The position numbers and the translations under genes are program-made. This document shows positions 41,847 to 49,755 of a DNA stretch of 64,000 nt, piece after piece. The stretch comes from Paractinoplanes toevensis (GTDB taxonomy: Bacteria; Actinomycetota; Actinomycetes; Mycobacteriales; Micromonosporaceae): contig NZ_BOQN01000088.1 in the NCBI RefSeq assembly GCF_018332695.1, positions 59,038 through 123,037 of the forward strand, written 5' to 3'. Each line of letters starts with the position of its first letter. Positions within the stretch are counted from its first letter, which is position 1. The notes beneath the pieces were generated by a model. That model had not been told where the DNA came from. It made no database searches and was given only the letters and a program-made list of their open reading frames with translations.

Positions 41847-42434
41847 CTAGCTGTTCATCAGCTTGAGCATCTGTTGGACCTCGGCCTGGCGGGACTCTCT
41901 TACCCGTACGGCGAAGGCCTTTGCCTCTTTGTTCTGGCCCTGGGTTGTCTCCAGGTGGGCCATCTCGATGGCGTTGTGCTGGTGGGCCAGGAAGAGGTTC
42001 AGAAACGCGGTGTCGAAACCGGCCGCCGAGACCGTCTTCAGTGCCTTGATCTCCGCCGGGCCGGTCGCCGGCAGGCCGCCGTGGTCGGCGTGCAGCGAAG
42101 CCGCCGTGTCCACGTCGGTGGCCTTGCCCCACTGGGTCAGCCACGCCTGCATCATCGACAGCTCGTCCTTCTCGGTGGCCTGCACCGCCTGGGCGAGCGT
42201 CTTCAGCTGCGGATCGGCCGAGCGCGACGCCGCGGTGGTGGTCATCTCCAGGCCCTGCTTCTGGTGGTAGGCCAGCATCTGCAGGAACATCACGTCGGTG
42301 TCGTTGTAGTCGTCGCCGGCCTGGATCTCGGCGACGCTCTTCGCGGTCACCGTCGGGGCCGGCGACGGAGTGGCCGTTCCGCAGGCGCCGAGGGCGAGCG
42401 GAACGATCAAGGCCAGGAGGAAGCGGCGCTTCAC
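41847..42434 (-). CDS. DUF305 lipoprotein
   Basis: 195 residues; the GTG overlaps the stop of the LPMO gene (GTGA). A signal peptide ends with a lipobox LGAC (Cys18), so it is a surface lipoprotein. The DUF305 ferritin-like helical domain follows, with two similar halves: DVMFLQMLAYHQKQGLEMTTTAASRSADPQL and FLNLFLAHQHNAIEMAHLETTQG. The His/Met-rich helices (YHQKQGLEM, AHQHNAIEM) are typical; some DUF305 proteins bind copper. Coupling to a copper-dependent LPMO suggests it may supply or hold copper for it. Confidence 0.88.
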   Translation of the reverse strand: MKRRFLLALIVPLALGACGTATPSPAPTVTAKSVAEIQAGDDYNDTDVMFLQMLAYHQKQGLEMTTTAASRSADPQLKTLAQAVQATEKDELSMMQAWLTQWGKATDVDTAASLHADHGGLPATGPAEIKALKTVSAAGFDTAFLNLFLAHQHNAIEMAHLETTQGQNKEAKAFAVRVRESRQAEVQQMLKLMNS

Positions 42435-43234
42435 AGCGGCAGCCACAGCGCGAGCGTGTAGATCGTCGGCTCCCAGGTGTTGATCGAGGTGTGCGACTGC
42501 CGGCACTGGTAGCGCACACCCTTGTAAGTCACCACATCGCCCGTTTTATACGAAACACCGGCGGCCCAGGCAGAGCCGGAGGCGGCGGGTGGCGCGGTGG
42601 CCGCGGTAGTAGTGGCGGTGGCGGTAGGCGCGGTGGTGGCGGGCGCCGTGGAGGGTGCAGACGTGGTCGGGGAGGCCGTAGGAGCAGACGCTCCCCCGCC
42701 CACGTTCAGGTCTACGCAGCTGTAGAAGGCGTTCGCCGTATCGCCGATGTTCCAGACGGCCAGCACGGTGTGCTTTCCCGGGAACTTGCTCAGGTCGATC
42801 GTGTGGGACACCACCGCGTCCGGCTGGGCGTTTCCGCCGTCCACCGTCGCGACCTTGGTGCCGCCGATGAAGTACTGCCAGTCGGCCGTCCGGTGCCGGG
42901 CCGTCATCACCCAGGTGAAGGTCACCGAGGTGCCGACCGACTTGGCCGGCCAGTTCCGGGACTCGTCGGAGAGGACCGACCAGGTGGAGACCCCACCATC
43001 GCAGGACTGCCGACCCTTCGGAGCCTCGACGCTCTGCGGCTCGAACTGGATCTGCCCGCAATCGGTGACCGCGCCCGAGGCACACAGCGCCTGCCGGGAC
43101 GGCGGCGTCGAGACGTAGCCGTGCGCGAACGCGGGCGAAACCACCGCGAGGCTCGAGCCGACCGTCACGCCGAGGGCAACCAGGGGGTAAGCAATTTTCC
43201 TGCGCATGCGGAGCACGGTAGGGAGCCCGACCAT
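42431..43234 (-). CDS. AA10 lytic polysaccharide monooxygenase with CBM5/12
   Basis: 267 residues; AAGGAG precedes the ATG at 43234. The signal peptide is cut at AFA/HGYV, giving mature His1 (His38), and the second histidine-brace ligand is in TARHRTADWQY (His114). Other AA10 blocks are TPPSRQALCASG and HTVLAVWNIGDTANAFYSCVDLNV. A Thr/Ala/Pro linker leads to a C-terminal CBM5/12 (SAWAAGVSYKTGDVVTYKGV, YQCRQSH, W-P-ALW). Such enzymes oxidatively cut crystalline chitin with copper. It starts 17 bases after the histidine kinase gene, so it shares the operon with a two-component system. Confidence 0.92.
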   Translation of the reverse strand: MVGLPTVLRMRRKIAYPLVALGVTVGSSLAVVSPAFAHGYVSTPPSRQALCASGAVTDCGQIQFEPQSVEAPKGRQSCDGGVSTWSVLSDESRNWPAKSVGTSVTFTWVMTARHRTADWQYFIGGTKVATVDGGNAQPDAVVSHTIDLSKFPGKHTVLAVWNIGDTANAFYSCVDLNVGGGASAPTASPTTSAPSTAPATTAPTATATTTAATAPPAASGSAWAAGVSYKTGDVVTYKGVRYQCRQSHTSINTWEPTIYTLALWLPL

Positions 43235-43251
43235 AAAGGCTCCTTAACGGA

Positions 43252-44520
43252 TCATGAAACCGCGAAAAGAATGCCCACCCGGGCGCCGCCCAGCGGAGAG
43301 CGCGCGATCACCAACTGCCCGCCGGACTCGTCGGCGGCCCGGCGGACGATGTCCAGGCCCAGGCCGGTCGAGCCGGCGCCGCTGACCCCGCGCTGCACCG
43401 ACCGGGCCGGGTCGGCGATGCCGGGGCCGGCGTCGTCGACGAGCAGGCCGTTCGGGGAGATGGTCACTCGGAACGCCGTCTTCTCGGGGGTGTGTGAGAA
43501 GACGTTGCCGAGCATCGCGTCCACGACCAGGATCAGCTCGCTGTGTGACTGCGGCAGCATCACCGGCACGTCTCCGCCGACTACCTCCCACGGCCGTTCC
43601 TGGTCCTCGGCCAGCACCGACCAGAACGCCAGCCGGTCGGCCAGCACCTCGACCAGGTCGGTTCGCTCCGGGCCGCGGGCCTGCGAACCCCGCCGGGTGC
43701 CGGTGATGATCTCTTCCAGTTCGGAGTCCAGCAGGTCACAGGCCTGCCGCATGCGGTCGGCCACGGGACCGGGGGGCATGGCTTCGGCGTCCAGGCGGAG
43801 CGCGGTCAACGGCGTACGCAATCGGTGTGAGAGATCCGCGGCCAGCTCGCGTTCCCGTTCCAGCAGGCCGTGCAGGTCGTCGGCCATGGTGTTGAAAGCG
43901 TTCGCGGCGTCCTGCAGCTCGCGCGGGCCGATCGGCTCGACCCGGGTGGCCAGGTCGCCGCCGCCCAGGCGGCGGGTCGAGCCGGCCAGCTGCCGGGTGG
44001 CCTTGACCAGCTGGCCGCCGAGGCGGTCGGCCAGCGCGACCGACCCGGCCACCAGCAGCACCGCCAGTCCGCCCAGGACGAGCCAGGCCGTCCAGACACC
44101 GCGCTGCATCTCGGAATCGGGCACATAAACCTCGACGACCACCGTGCGGCCGTCGGTCAGGACCGTCGGCTGCAGGTAGGCGACGCCGTCGGGGGCCGGC
44201 GCCAGCACGGACCTGCGGTCCTGTGCGGCGATGTTGATCTGGGCGGCGTCGGTGTGCGAGACGCCGATCGGGTCGACCTCCGGCAGGTGTACGGCGAGCC
44301 GGCCCGCGCTGCCGGCCGCGGTGCTGGCCACCGCGTTGGTCAGCAGGGTCGGATCGGCGTCCACGCCGAGCACCGTGACCAGGGACGTCGCCTGCTGGCG
44401 GGCGTCGCTGACGGCCCGGTCGTGGGCGATCTGCCGGGTGGCGACGGCCAGGGGTACGAGGAAGGCCAGCGCGACCATCGACGTGATCGCGAGGGCCAGC
44501 CGGTTGAGCGCCCACCTCAC
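43252..44520 (-). CDS. Sensor histidine kinase of LPMO operon
   Basis: 422 residues; the GTG overlaps the regulator stop. Two membrane spans (about 8-28 and 145-168) enclose an extracytoplasmic domain of about 115 residues. A HAMP segment, the H-box ELAADLSHRLRTPLTALRL (phospho-accepting His in SHRLRTP), and a HATPase domain follow, with VVDAMLGNVFSHTPEKTAF (N-box), LLVDDAGPGI and STGLGLDIVRRAADESGG. All the motifs are intact. The signal is unknown. Its place next to the LPMO and DUF305 genes points to chitin products, envelope stress or copper. Confidence 0.9.
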   Translation of the reverse strand: MRWALNRLALAITSMVALAFLVPLAVATRQIAHDRAVSDARQQATSLVTVLGVDADPTLLTNAVASTAAGSAGRLAVHLPEVDPIGVSHTDAAQINIAAQDRRSVLAPAPDGVAYLQPTVLTDGRTVVVEVYVPDSEMQRGVWTAWLVLGGLAVLLVAGSVALADRLGGQLVKATRQLAGSTRRLGGGDLATRVEPIGPRELQDAANAFNTMADDLHGLLERERELAADLSHRLRTPLTALRLDAEAMPPGPVADRMRQACDLLDSELEEIITGTRRGSQARGPERTDLVEVLADRLAFWSVLAEDQERPWEVVGGDVPVMLPQSHSELILVVDAMLGNVFSHTPEKTAFRVTISPNGLLVDDAGPGIADPARSVQRGVSGAGSTGLGLDIVRRAADESGGQLVIARSPLGGARVGILFAVS

Positions 44521-45203
44521 CGGGGATCGACCATCATCACGCCGACACCCCGTACGGTGTGCAGGAATCGGGGTTGCGCGGCCGTCTCGCCGAGCTTGCG
44601 CCGCAGCCAGGAGATGTGGACGTCGATGGTCTGTTCCTCGCCGATCCGGGCCTGGTTCCAGACCTCGTTCATCAGCTCGCGCCGGCTGATCACCTGGCCG
44701 ACGCGTTCGGCCAGGTAGGCGAGCACGTCGAACTCGCGGCGGGTGAGTTGCAGCGGCTGGCCGCGCAGTTCGGCCCGGCGCTGCCGCGGGTTGATGACCA
44801 GCTCGCCGACGACGATCTCGGGCGGGGCCTGGTCGACCGCGGAGCGGGCACGGCGCAGCACCGCGTTGATCCGGGCCAGGATGTGGCCGCCGGAGAACGG
44901 CTTGGTCACGTAGTCGTCGGCGCCCGCGCTGAGCAGGCTGATGATGTCGGCCTCGGAGCGGCGCGCGGTGGCCACGATGACCGGCACGTCGGAGACCGAC
45001 CGCATCATCCGCAGCGCGTCGGTGCCGTCGATGTCGGGCAGGCCGAGGTCGAGGATGACCAGGTCGGGCCGCTCCTCGGTGACGATCTTCAGGGCGTCGG
45101 CGGCCCGGCCCACCGGCCGCACCACGTGCCCGGCGTCGGTGAGCGCCCGGGACAGTGCGGCCGTGATGATGCGGTCGTCCTCGACCAGCAGGATCAACGC
45201 CAT
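44517..45203 (-). CDS. OmpR/PhoB-family response regulator
   Basis: 228 residues from the ATG at 45203 (an in-frame GTG or ATG at 45215 adds four). The receiver domain has ILLVEDDRIITAAL, the phosphorylated aspartate in LVILDLGLPDIDG, and the threonine and lysine of IVATARRSE and DDYVTKPFS. The DNA-binding domain is a winged helix with LTRREFDVLAYLAERVGQVISRRELMNEVW and IDVHISWLRRKLGE. It pairs with the kinase gene that overlaps it. The operon order is regulator, kinase, LPMO, DUF305. The divergent gene at 45240 starts only 36 bases away. Confidence 0.92.
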   Translation of the reverse strand: MALILLVEDDRIITAALSRALTDAGHVVRPVGRAADALKIVTEERPDLVILDLGLPDIDGTDALRMMRSVSDVPVIVATARRSEADIISLLSAGADDYVTKPFSGGHILARINAVLRRARSAVDQAPPEIVVGELVINPRQRRAELRGQPLQLTRREFDVLAYLAERVGQVISRRELMNEVWNQARIGEEQTIDVHISWLRRKLGETAAQPRFLHTVRGVGVMMVDPR

Positions 45204-45239
45204 GCGGTGCAGCATAGGTGTAGATGAGATTATGGCCGC

Positions 45240-45827
45240 GTGCGATCTTCCCGGTGGACTCCGATAGCGGGCTGGGCTGCCGCTACGGCGACCAGCATCG
45301 TGTTGGCGAGCGTGGCCATCCTGCCGGTCCTGCGCACCACCGCGCCGCAGGACGGCGCCCTCGCCCAGCTCCCGGCCGGCAAGACCGACAGCTTCCCGGC
45401 GCCGCTGCCCGCCGTGACCGAGTCGAAGGCTCCGGCGGAAACGGCGCCGACCACGCAGCGCCCGCGCACGACGGCCCCGACGAAGACCACCACGACCAGG
45501 CCGGCCACGACCGCCCCGACCACGAAGGCGACGACCCCGCAGACGAAGACCGAGGACGGCTGGACGGTCACCACGGCCGACGACGGGCTGCGCACCTACG
45601 TGCGCTCATTCCAGGTGGAGGGCGGCCAGGCGGTCATCAAGATGACCTCCGACAGCGTGGTCACGCTGGTCACGGCAACCCCGGCCGAGGGGTACGCGGT
45701 GCAGAAGGTCCAGGATTCGCCGGACAACATGGCGGTCTACTTCAACGAGACGAACCACAGTTTCATCATTCACGCGACGTGGTGGGACGACCGCCCGTTC
45801 GCCGAGGTCAGCGAGATCGGTCAATAG
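45240..45827 (+). CDS. Secreted or membrane-anchored protein, divergent from the response regulator
   Basis: 195 residues, GTG start. A hydrophobic N-terminal segment (about 10-30, GWAAATATSIVLASVAILPVL) is a signal anchor. A Thr/Pro/Lys-rich linker covers 60-105. The last 90 residues form a small beta-rich domain (WTVTTADDGLRTYVRSFQVEGGQAVIKMTSD and FIIHATWWDDRPFAEVSEI). I do not recognise a family. Being divergent from the regulator with 36 bases between, it is a likely member of the same regulon. Confidence 0.65.
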   Translation: MRSSRWTPIAGWAAATATSIVLASVAILPVLRTTAPQDGALAQLPAGKTDSFPAPLPAVTESKAPAETAPTTQRPRTTAPTKTTTTRPATTAPTTKATTPQTKTEDGWTVTTADDGLRTYVRSFQVEGGQAVIKMTSDSVVTLVTATPAEGYAVQKVQDSPDNMAVYFNETNHSFIIHATWWDDRPFAEVSEIGQ

Positions 45828-45888
45828 GGTTTCACCAGGTATAACTCCGTTCTCGCCGGGTAAGACGGTGGCGAGGAGGGAAGCACAC

Positions 45889-46299
45889 ATGACGACGCAA
45901 ACCGAGCAACAGTCGACCGGTGATCTGGTCCGGCAGATGAGTGAGCAGGTCTCCACCCTCGTACGGGAAGAGCTCACGCTCGCCCGGATCGAGATGGTGG
46001 AGAAGGGCAAGCGCGCCGGGGTCGGCGCCGGCCTGTTCGGCGCGGCCGGAGCGCTGGCGCTCTACGGGCTCGGCGCACTCTTCGTCACCGTGGGTGCCCT
46101 GCTGGCCCTGGTCATGCCGGCCTGGGCGGCCGCCCTCATCGTCACCGTGGCGCTGTTCGCCGCGGCGGGCGTGGCCGCACTGGTCGGGAAGAGCCAGGTG
46201 AGCCAGGCCCTGCCGCCCGAGCCGGAGGCCGCGATGGCCAGTGGCAAGCGTGATGTCGAGACGGTCAAGGACGCGATCCAGGAGGGGCGGCACGCATGA
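45889..46299 (+). CDS. Actinobacterial holin-X-type (phage holin superfamily III) membrane protein
   Basis: 136 residues; GGAGGG precedes the ATG. An amphipathic helix (STGDLVRQMSEQVSTLVREELTLARIEM) is followed by two long membrane spans (AGLFGAAGALALYGLGALFVTVGALLAL-type and AWAAALIVTVALFAAAGVAALVG). This family (formerly DUF1469) is chromosomal in actinobacteria and usually paired with DUF3618, as here. It is not part of a prophage. The role is probably in the cell envelope. The stop overlaps the next small frame (ATGA). Confidence 0.82.
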   Translation: MTTQTEQQSTGDLVRQMSEQVSTLVREELTLARIEMVEKGKRAGVGAGLFGAAGALALYGLGALFVTVGALLALVMPAWAAALIVTVALFAAAGVAALVGKSQVSQALPPEPEAAMASGKRDVETVKDAIQEGRHA

Positions 46300-46379
46300 G
46301 CGAGCGTAGCGAGCGAATCGGCAGGCTCAGTGCGGAATTTGCTCTTGGCAGCTCGGAGCGAAGCGAGGAGCTGGCATGA
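46296..46379 (+). CDS. 27-residue micro-ORF made from the actinobacterial GAGCG-AGCGAG repeat
   Basis: The frame starts with ATGA at the holin-like stop and ends in TGA at the DUF3618 start, so it links the two genes with no gap. The product begins MSERSERIGRLSAEF and ends SSERSEELA. The DNA contains GAGCGTAGCGAGCGAATC and GGAGCGAAGCGAGGAG, forms of a repeat that is common near gene starts in Micromonosporaceae. It may serve translational coupling rather than encode a working peptide. Confidence 0.5.
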   Translation: MSERSERIGRLSAEFALGSSERSEELA

Positions 46380-46858
46380 GCGGCGACAACAGGACCGCGG
46401 ATGAGGTGCGGGAATCGATCGAGGAGACGCGCGCCGACCTCGGCGAGACGGCCGCCGCGCTGGCGGCCAAGGCTGACGTCAAGGGCCGGGTCAAGCAGGC
46501 CGCGGCCGAGAAGAAGGCCGCGATCAAGCAGGCCACCGTGGAGAAGACGCAGGAGCTCAAGCACATCACCACGGACAAGGCCGCCGAGCTCCGGGAGACC
46601 GCTGCGGAGAAGACCGCTCAGGTCAAGGAAGCGGCTGCGGCGAAGACGGCTCAGGCGGGCGAGGTGCAGCAAGCCACCGCGCAGGCGGCGGGCCGGGTGG
46701 CGAGCCAGGCCGGCGAGGTCGGCGACCGGGTCCGTCATCAGTTCACCGACGGCCGGCCGGCCGACGTGGCCCGCCGACCGGTTCCGCTGGCCGCGGTGGC
46801 CGCCGTGGCTCTCGGTGTGGCCGCCGTCGTGGCGACGGTGCTGCGCCGCCGACGCTGA
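46376..46858 (+). CDS. DUF3618 protein
   Basis: 160 residues. The N-terminus TADEVRESIEETRADLGETAAALAAKADVKGRVKQ is the DUF3618 signature. A long Ala/Lys/Glu-rich helix with heptad-like repeats follows, and a single membrane span (PLAAVAAVALGVAAVVATVL) is near the C-terminus, ending in RRRR. It is a tail-anchored type protein that usually travels with the holin-X protein. Its role is unknown but is linked to the envelope. A strong hairpin ends the transcript. Confidence 0.82.
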   Translation: MSGDNRTADEVRESIEETRADLGETAAALAAKADVKGRVKQAAAEKKAAIKQATVEKTQELKHITTDKAAELRETAAEKTAQVKEAAAAKTAQAGEVQQATAQAAGRVASQAGEVGDRVRHQFTDGRPADVARRPVPLAAVAAVALGVAAVVATVLRRRR

Positions 46859-46874
46859 TCGAGGACGACGGAAA

Positions 46875-46900
46875 GACGGCACGCCCTACGGCGTGCCGTC
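46875..46900. terminator. Bidirectional terminator hairpin
   Basis: A perfect 11-bp stem (GACGGCACGCC at 46875-46885 with 46890-46900) and a CTAC loop. The loop holds the stop codon of the SGNH gene on the minus strand, so the stem is shared with that gene's end. Confidence 0.8.
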
Positions 46901-47836
46901 TCCGGCTGTCCGGGCCCTGACCAGGGCATCCTCCAGGACGCCGGTCAGCATTCGGGCGTACGTGCCGGTGAGGTGGAACTGGTTCCGGTAGACCAGGATG
47001 TTCCCGATCACCGGCGTGCAGATCTCCCTGCACAGCCACGGCAGCACCGAGACATATCCGGCTCCGGTCTCCTTCGCCGCGGCCTCGTCGGCGGCGTTCC
47101 ACACCCGCGCCGTCGCCTTCGTGCTGGTGGTGAAGCACGATGCGATGTCCGACGCGTGCGCGGCCAGGCAGTCCGGCGCGCTGCGGTCGAGCACCGGCGT
47201 ATCACCCAGCACGATCACCCGGGACGCCGACCGGCCGATCGTGGTCAGCGTGTCGACCAGGCCGGTCTCCCACTGCGCGGGCGTGACCAGCTCACCCCGG
47301 CCGACCTTCTGGGCGTAGCTCTCGTTGGTGACCACCACCAGGTCCGGGTGGCTCTGCCCGATGCGGGACAGCACGAAGTCGCGGAACCGGTCGCACGCGG
47401 TGAACGGCCGGTTCTCCTGCTGGTTCCAGAAGGTCAGCCGGGGCGCCGGGCAGGCCGGTTTGCCGTAGAACTCAAGCCGCCAGTGCCGTCGCGCCGCGAT
47501 CGTGGTCATCGCCGGCAGCCACATCCCGGCGTGCGAGTCGCCGTAGAGCACGACCCGCGTCGTACCGGTCCGGTCGCCGAAGACGCACGGGTCCCCGATC
47601 CGGTCGGCGGCCGGCGCGGCCTCGCACTTCTGGTAGTCGAGGCCCAGGTCGTCGCCGGCCGCCGCCACCGACGGGGTCAGGTCGGCCGGCACCTCGCGCA
47701 GGTCCGCCGCGGCACGAACCGCGGAGAGCACGGCGGCCCGCGAACCCGGTGGCGCGGCCGGTTGCGGCGCGGTGGAAGGGGCGTGCGTGCAGCCGGCAAG
47801 CAGCGCCAACAGGATGAACCGGCTAGAACGGCGCAT
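46886..47836 (-). CDS. SGNH-fold lipoprotein, partner of the acyltransferase
   Basis: 316 residues with a lipobox LLAGC (Cys16). The SGNH domain shows VVLYGDSHAGMWLPAM (nucleophilic serine in GDSH), NESYAQ (asparagine) and YRNQFHLTGTYARML (catalytic histidine region). This is the domain usually fused to the C-terminus of OafA-type acyltransferases, where it finishes transfer of acetyl groups to sugars. Here it is a separate lipoprotein overlapping the acyltransferase gene by 14 bases. It should act on the outer face of the membrane. Confidence 0.85.
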   Translation of the reverse strand: MRRSSRFILLALLAGCTHAPSTAPQPAAPPGSRAAVLSAVRAAADLREVPADLTPSVAAAGDDLGLDYQKCEAAPAADRIGDPCVFGDRTGTTRVVLYGDSHAGMWLPAMTTIAARRHWRLEFYGKPACPAPRLTFWNQQENRPFTACDRFRDFVLSRIGQSHPDLVVVTNESYAQKVGRGELVTPAQWETGLVDTLTTIGRSASRVIVLGDTPVLDRSAPDCLAAHASDIASCFTTSTKATARVWNAADEAAAKETGAGYVSVLPWLCREICTPVIGNILVYRNQFHLTGTYARMLTGVLEDALVRARTAGDGTP

Positions 47837-49016
47837 ACGACAACCGCGGTTGATACTCGACGCCGCTGGGTGAGGTGCTCGTCCGCCACTCCGCGACCAG
47901 CAGGGGTGCCGCGATCAGCAGGACGGCCATCGCCACGGTCAGCACCGGTCGCTGCAGGCGCCGACTGTGCCGGATCGGGGTCTCCACGAAGGCGTACGTC
48001 AGGATCGACAGCGCGACGCTGAGCAGCACCAACGCCAGTCGCGTGCGGGCCGACAGCGGGCCGTAGGCCTGCTCGGCGATGATCAGCACCGGCCAGTGCC
48101 AGAGGTAGAGCGAGTACGAGATCCGGCCGAGCCAGCGCAGCGGCGCGATGCCGAGCAGCGCGTCGCCCCGCCCGGCCAGCAGCAGCACGGTGGCCACCAC
48201 CGGAAGCGCCGCCGCGTACCCGGGCATCGGGGTGCTGTCGTCGAAGCTGAGGGCGGCCACCACGACGCCGCCGAGTCCGGCCCCGGCCAGAGCGGTGGAC
48301 ACCGCGGCCGGGATCCGGTCGAGCCGGTCGGCGACCAGGGCGAGCAGGCACCCGGCGCCGAGTTCCCAGGCCCGGGTGGCCGGCGAGAAGTAGGACCACG
48401 TCGTGCCGGTCTGACCGATCGAGCAGGCCAGCGACGCGGCGACGGCCAGGCCGAGCAGCAGCGCGGTGGCGTGCCGCAGGCCGAGCCAGATGAGCAGCAC
48501 GACCAGGGCCGGCCAGACCAGGTAGAACTGCTCCTCGACGGCGAGCGACCAGAAATGTTGCAGCGGCGACGGCGCGGACTGCGACTGGAGGTAGTCGACG
48601 CCCTGGGCCGCGAAGTTGAAGTTGGAGGCGAACAGCGCCGCCCACCGCCCGTCGTCGGCGATCTCGTCGCCGCGCAGGAACCCGAGCCAGTGATAGCCGG
48701 CCAGCACGACGGTGACCAGCACGACGGTGGAGGCGGGCAGGATCCGGCGGGCGCGCCGGCCCCAGAAGCGCAGCAGCGACAGGTCGCCGGTCTCGGCCAC
48801 CTCGCGCATCATCAGCGAGGTGATCAGAAACCCGGAGATGACGAAGAAGACGTCCACGCCGATGTAGCCGCCGCCCAGACCGGGCACCCCGGCGTGGCAG
48901 AGGACGACCGCGGTCACCGCGACGGCCCGCAGTCCTTCGATGTCGGGCCGGAACCTCAGGGACGGCCCGGCCGAGCGAGTCTCGGCCGGGCGGACCTCTG
49001 TTGTTGTCTCCGTCAT
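47823..49016 (-). CDS. Acyltransferase 3 (OafA/YrhL-type) membrane protein
   Basis: 397 residues from the ATG at 49016; no ribosome site is visible, and the frame is open 15 codons further up. About ten membrane spans. The family signature is RFRPDIEGLRAVAVTAVVLCHAGVPGLGGGYIGVDVFFVISGFLITSLM-type sequence with the catalytic histidine (VVLCHAG) and RRARRILPAS. HFWSLAVEEQFYLVWP and SYSLYLWHWPVLI are also present. It moves acyl groups across the membrane onto a surface sugar or peptidoglycan and hands them to the SGNH lipoprotein encoded next. Confidence 0.9.
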   Translation of the reverse strand: MTETTTEVRPAETRSAGPSLRFRPDIEGLRAVAVTAVVLCHAGVPGLGGGYIGVDVFFVISGFLITSLMMREVAETGDLSLLRFWGRRARRILPASTVVLVTVVLAGYHWLGFLRGDEIADDGRWAALFASNFNFAAQGVDYLQSQSAPSPLQHFWSLAVEEQFYLVWPALVVLLIWLGLRHATALLLGLAVAASLACSIGQTGTTWSYFSPATRAWELGAGCLLALVADRLDRIPAAVSTALAGAGLGGVVVAALSFDDSTPMPGYAAALPVVATVLLLAGRGDALLGIAPLRWLGRISYSLYLWHWPVLIIAEQAYGPLSARTRLALVLLSVALSILTYAFVETPIRHSRRLQRPVLTVAMAVLLIAAPLLVAEWRTSTSPSGVEYQPRLSYAPF

Positions 49017-49188
49017 CGAAAGCGACGTTAGCCACGTCGGACGGACAAAAAGCCCAAACAATTACAGACCACGCGTACGGCGGGAGTTCCCCCGAAGCCG
49101 AGACGGGTGTCTGACATTTGTGTTAGCGCGTTGACCTGGCCTGTCACCATGGCCCTGACAAAAACATGAACGGGGGCGTGACAAGGCG

Positions 49189-49755
49189 ATGGACGGATTC
49201 GTCGGGGCCGTGCTGAGCTTCCCGACCGTTCTGTTCACCCCCCTGCTGATCCTCGTGATCGGGTTCTGGGTCGTGGTGATCGCCGGCGGCGCCGACCCGG
49301 ATGCGGGGGACAGCGGCGATCTGCTGAGTTTTGCGGGACTGGGCGGTTTGCCGGTTTCCGTACCGGTCTCGCTGCTCGTCGTGTTCGCCTGGTTCGGCAG
49401 CCTCTCCGGGGCTGAGTTCCTCCCGGCCTGGATTGCCCTGCTCGGTGCCCTGGTGGCCGCCTGGCTGCTCACCCGGGTCGCGGTCGTGCTGATCCGACGG
49501 TTCGCTCCACTGGGGACCGATCCCTCCCGCAACGACTTCGTCGGCCGCACGTGCGTCATCCGCACCGGCCGGGTTACCAGCACGTTCGGCCAGGCCGAGG
49601 TGCACGCCGGCGACGGCTCCTCCGCGATCGTCCAGGTCCGCCAGGCCGGCGACGACGACCTGCACGCGGGCACGGTGGCCGTCCTCTACGACTTCGACCC
49701 GGAAGGCGAATTCTTCTGGGTCGTTCCCGCCGATATAGCCACAAAGGATGTTTGA
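49189..49755 (+). CDS. NfeD/YqiJ-like membrane protein with OB-fold domain
   Basis: 188 residues. Three membrane spans (about 8-32, 55-75 and 82-102) are followed by an OB-fold-like domain (NDFVGRTCVIRTGRVTSTFGQAEVHAGDGSSAIVQVRQ). This is the pattern of YqiJ/NfeD proteins, which partner with flotillins and organise membrane microdomains. The stop overlaps the flotillin start (TGATG). The gene is preceded by a 170-base region that must hold the operon promoter, and it is the first gene of the three-gene flotillin-ATPase unit. Confidence 0.82.
   Translation: MDGFVGAVLSFPTVLFTPLLILVIGFWVVVIAGGADPDAGDSGDLLSFAGLGGLPVSVPVSLLVVFAWFGSLSGAEFLPAWIALLGALVAAWLLTRVAVVLIRRFAPLGTDPSRNDFVGRTCVIRTGRVTSTFGQAEVHAGDGSSAIVQVRQAGDDDLHAGTVAVLYDFDPEGEFFWVVPADIATKDV

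Noticed and set aside
45889..46299. The holin-like gene as evidence of a prophage
   Set aside because: It is the chromosomal actinobacterial holin-X family beside DUF3618. No lysin, capsid, tail or integrase gene is near.
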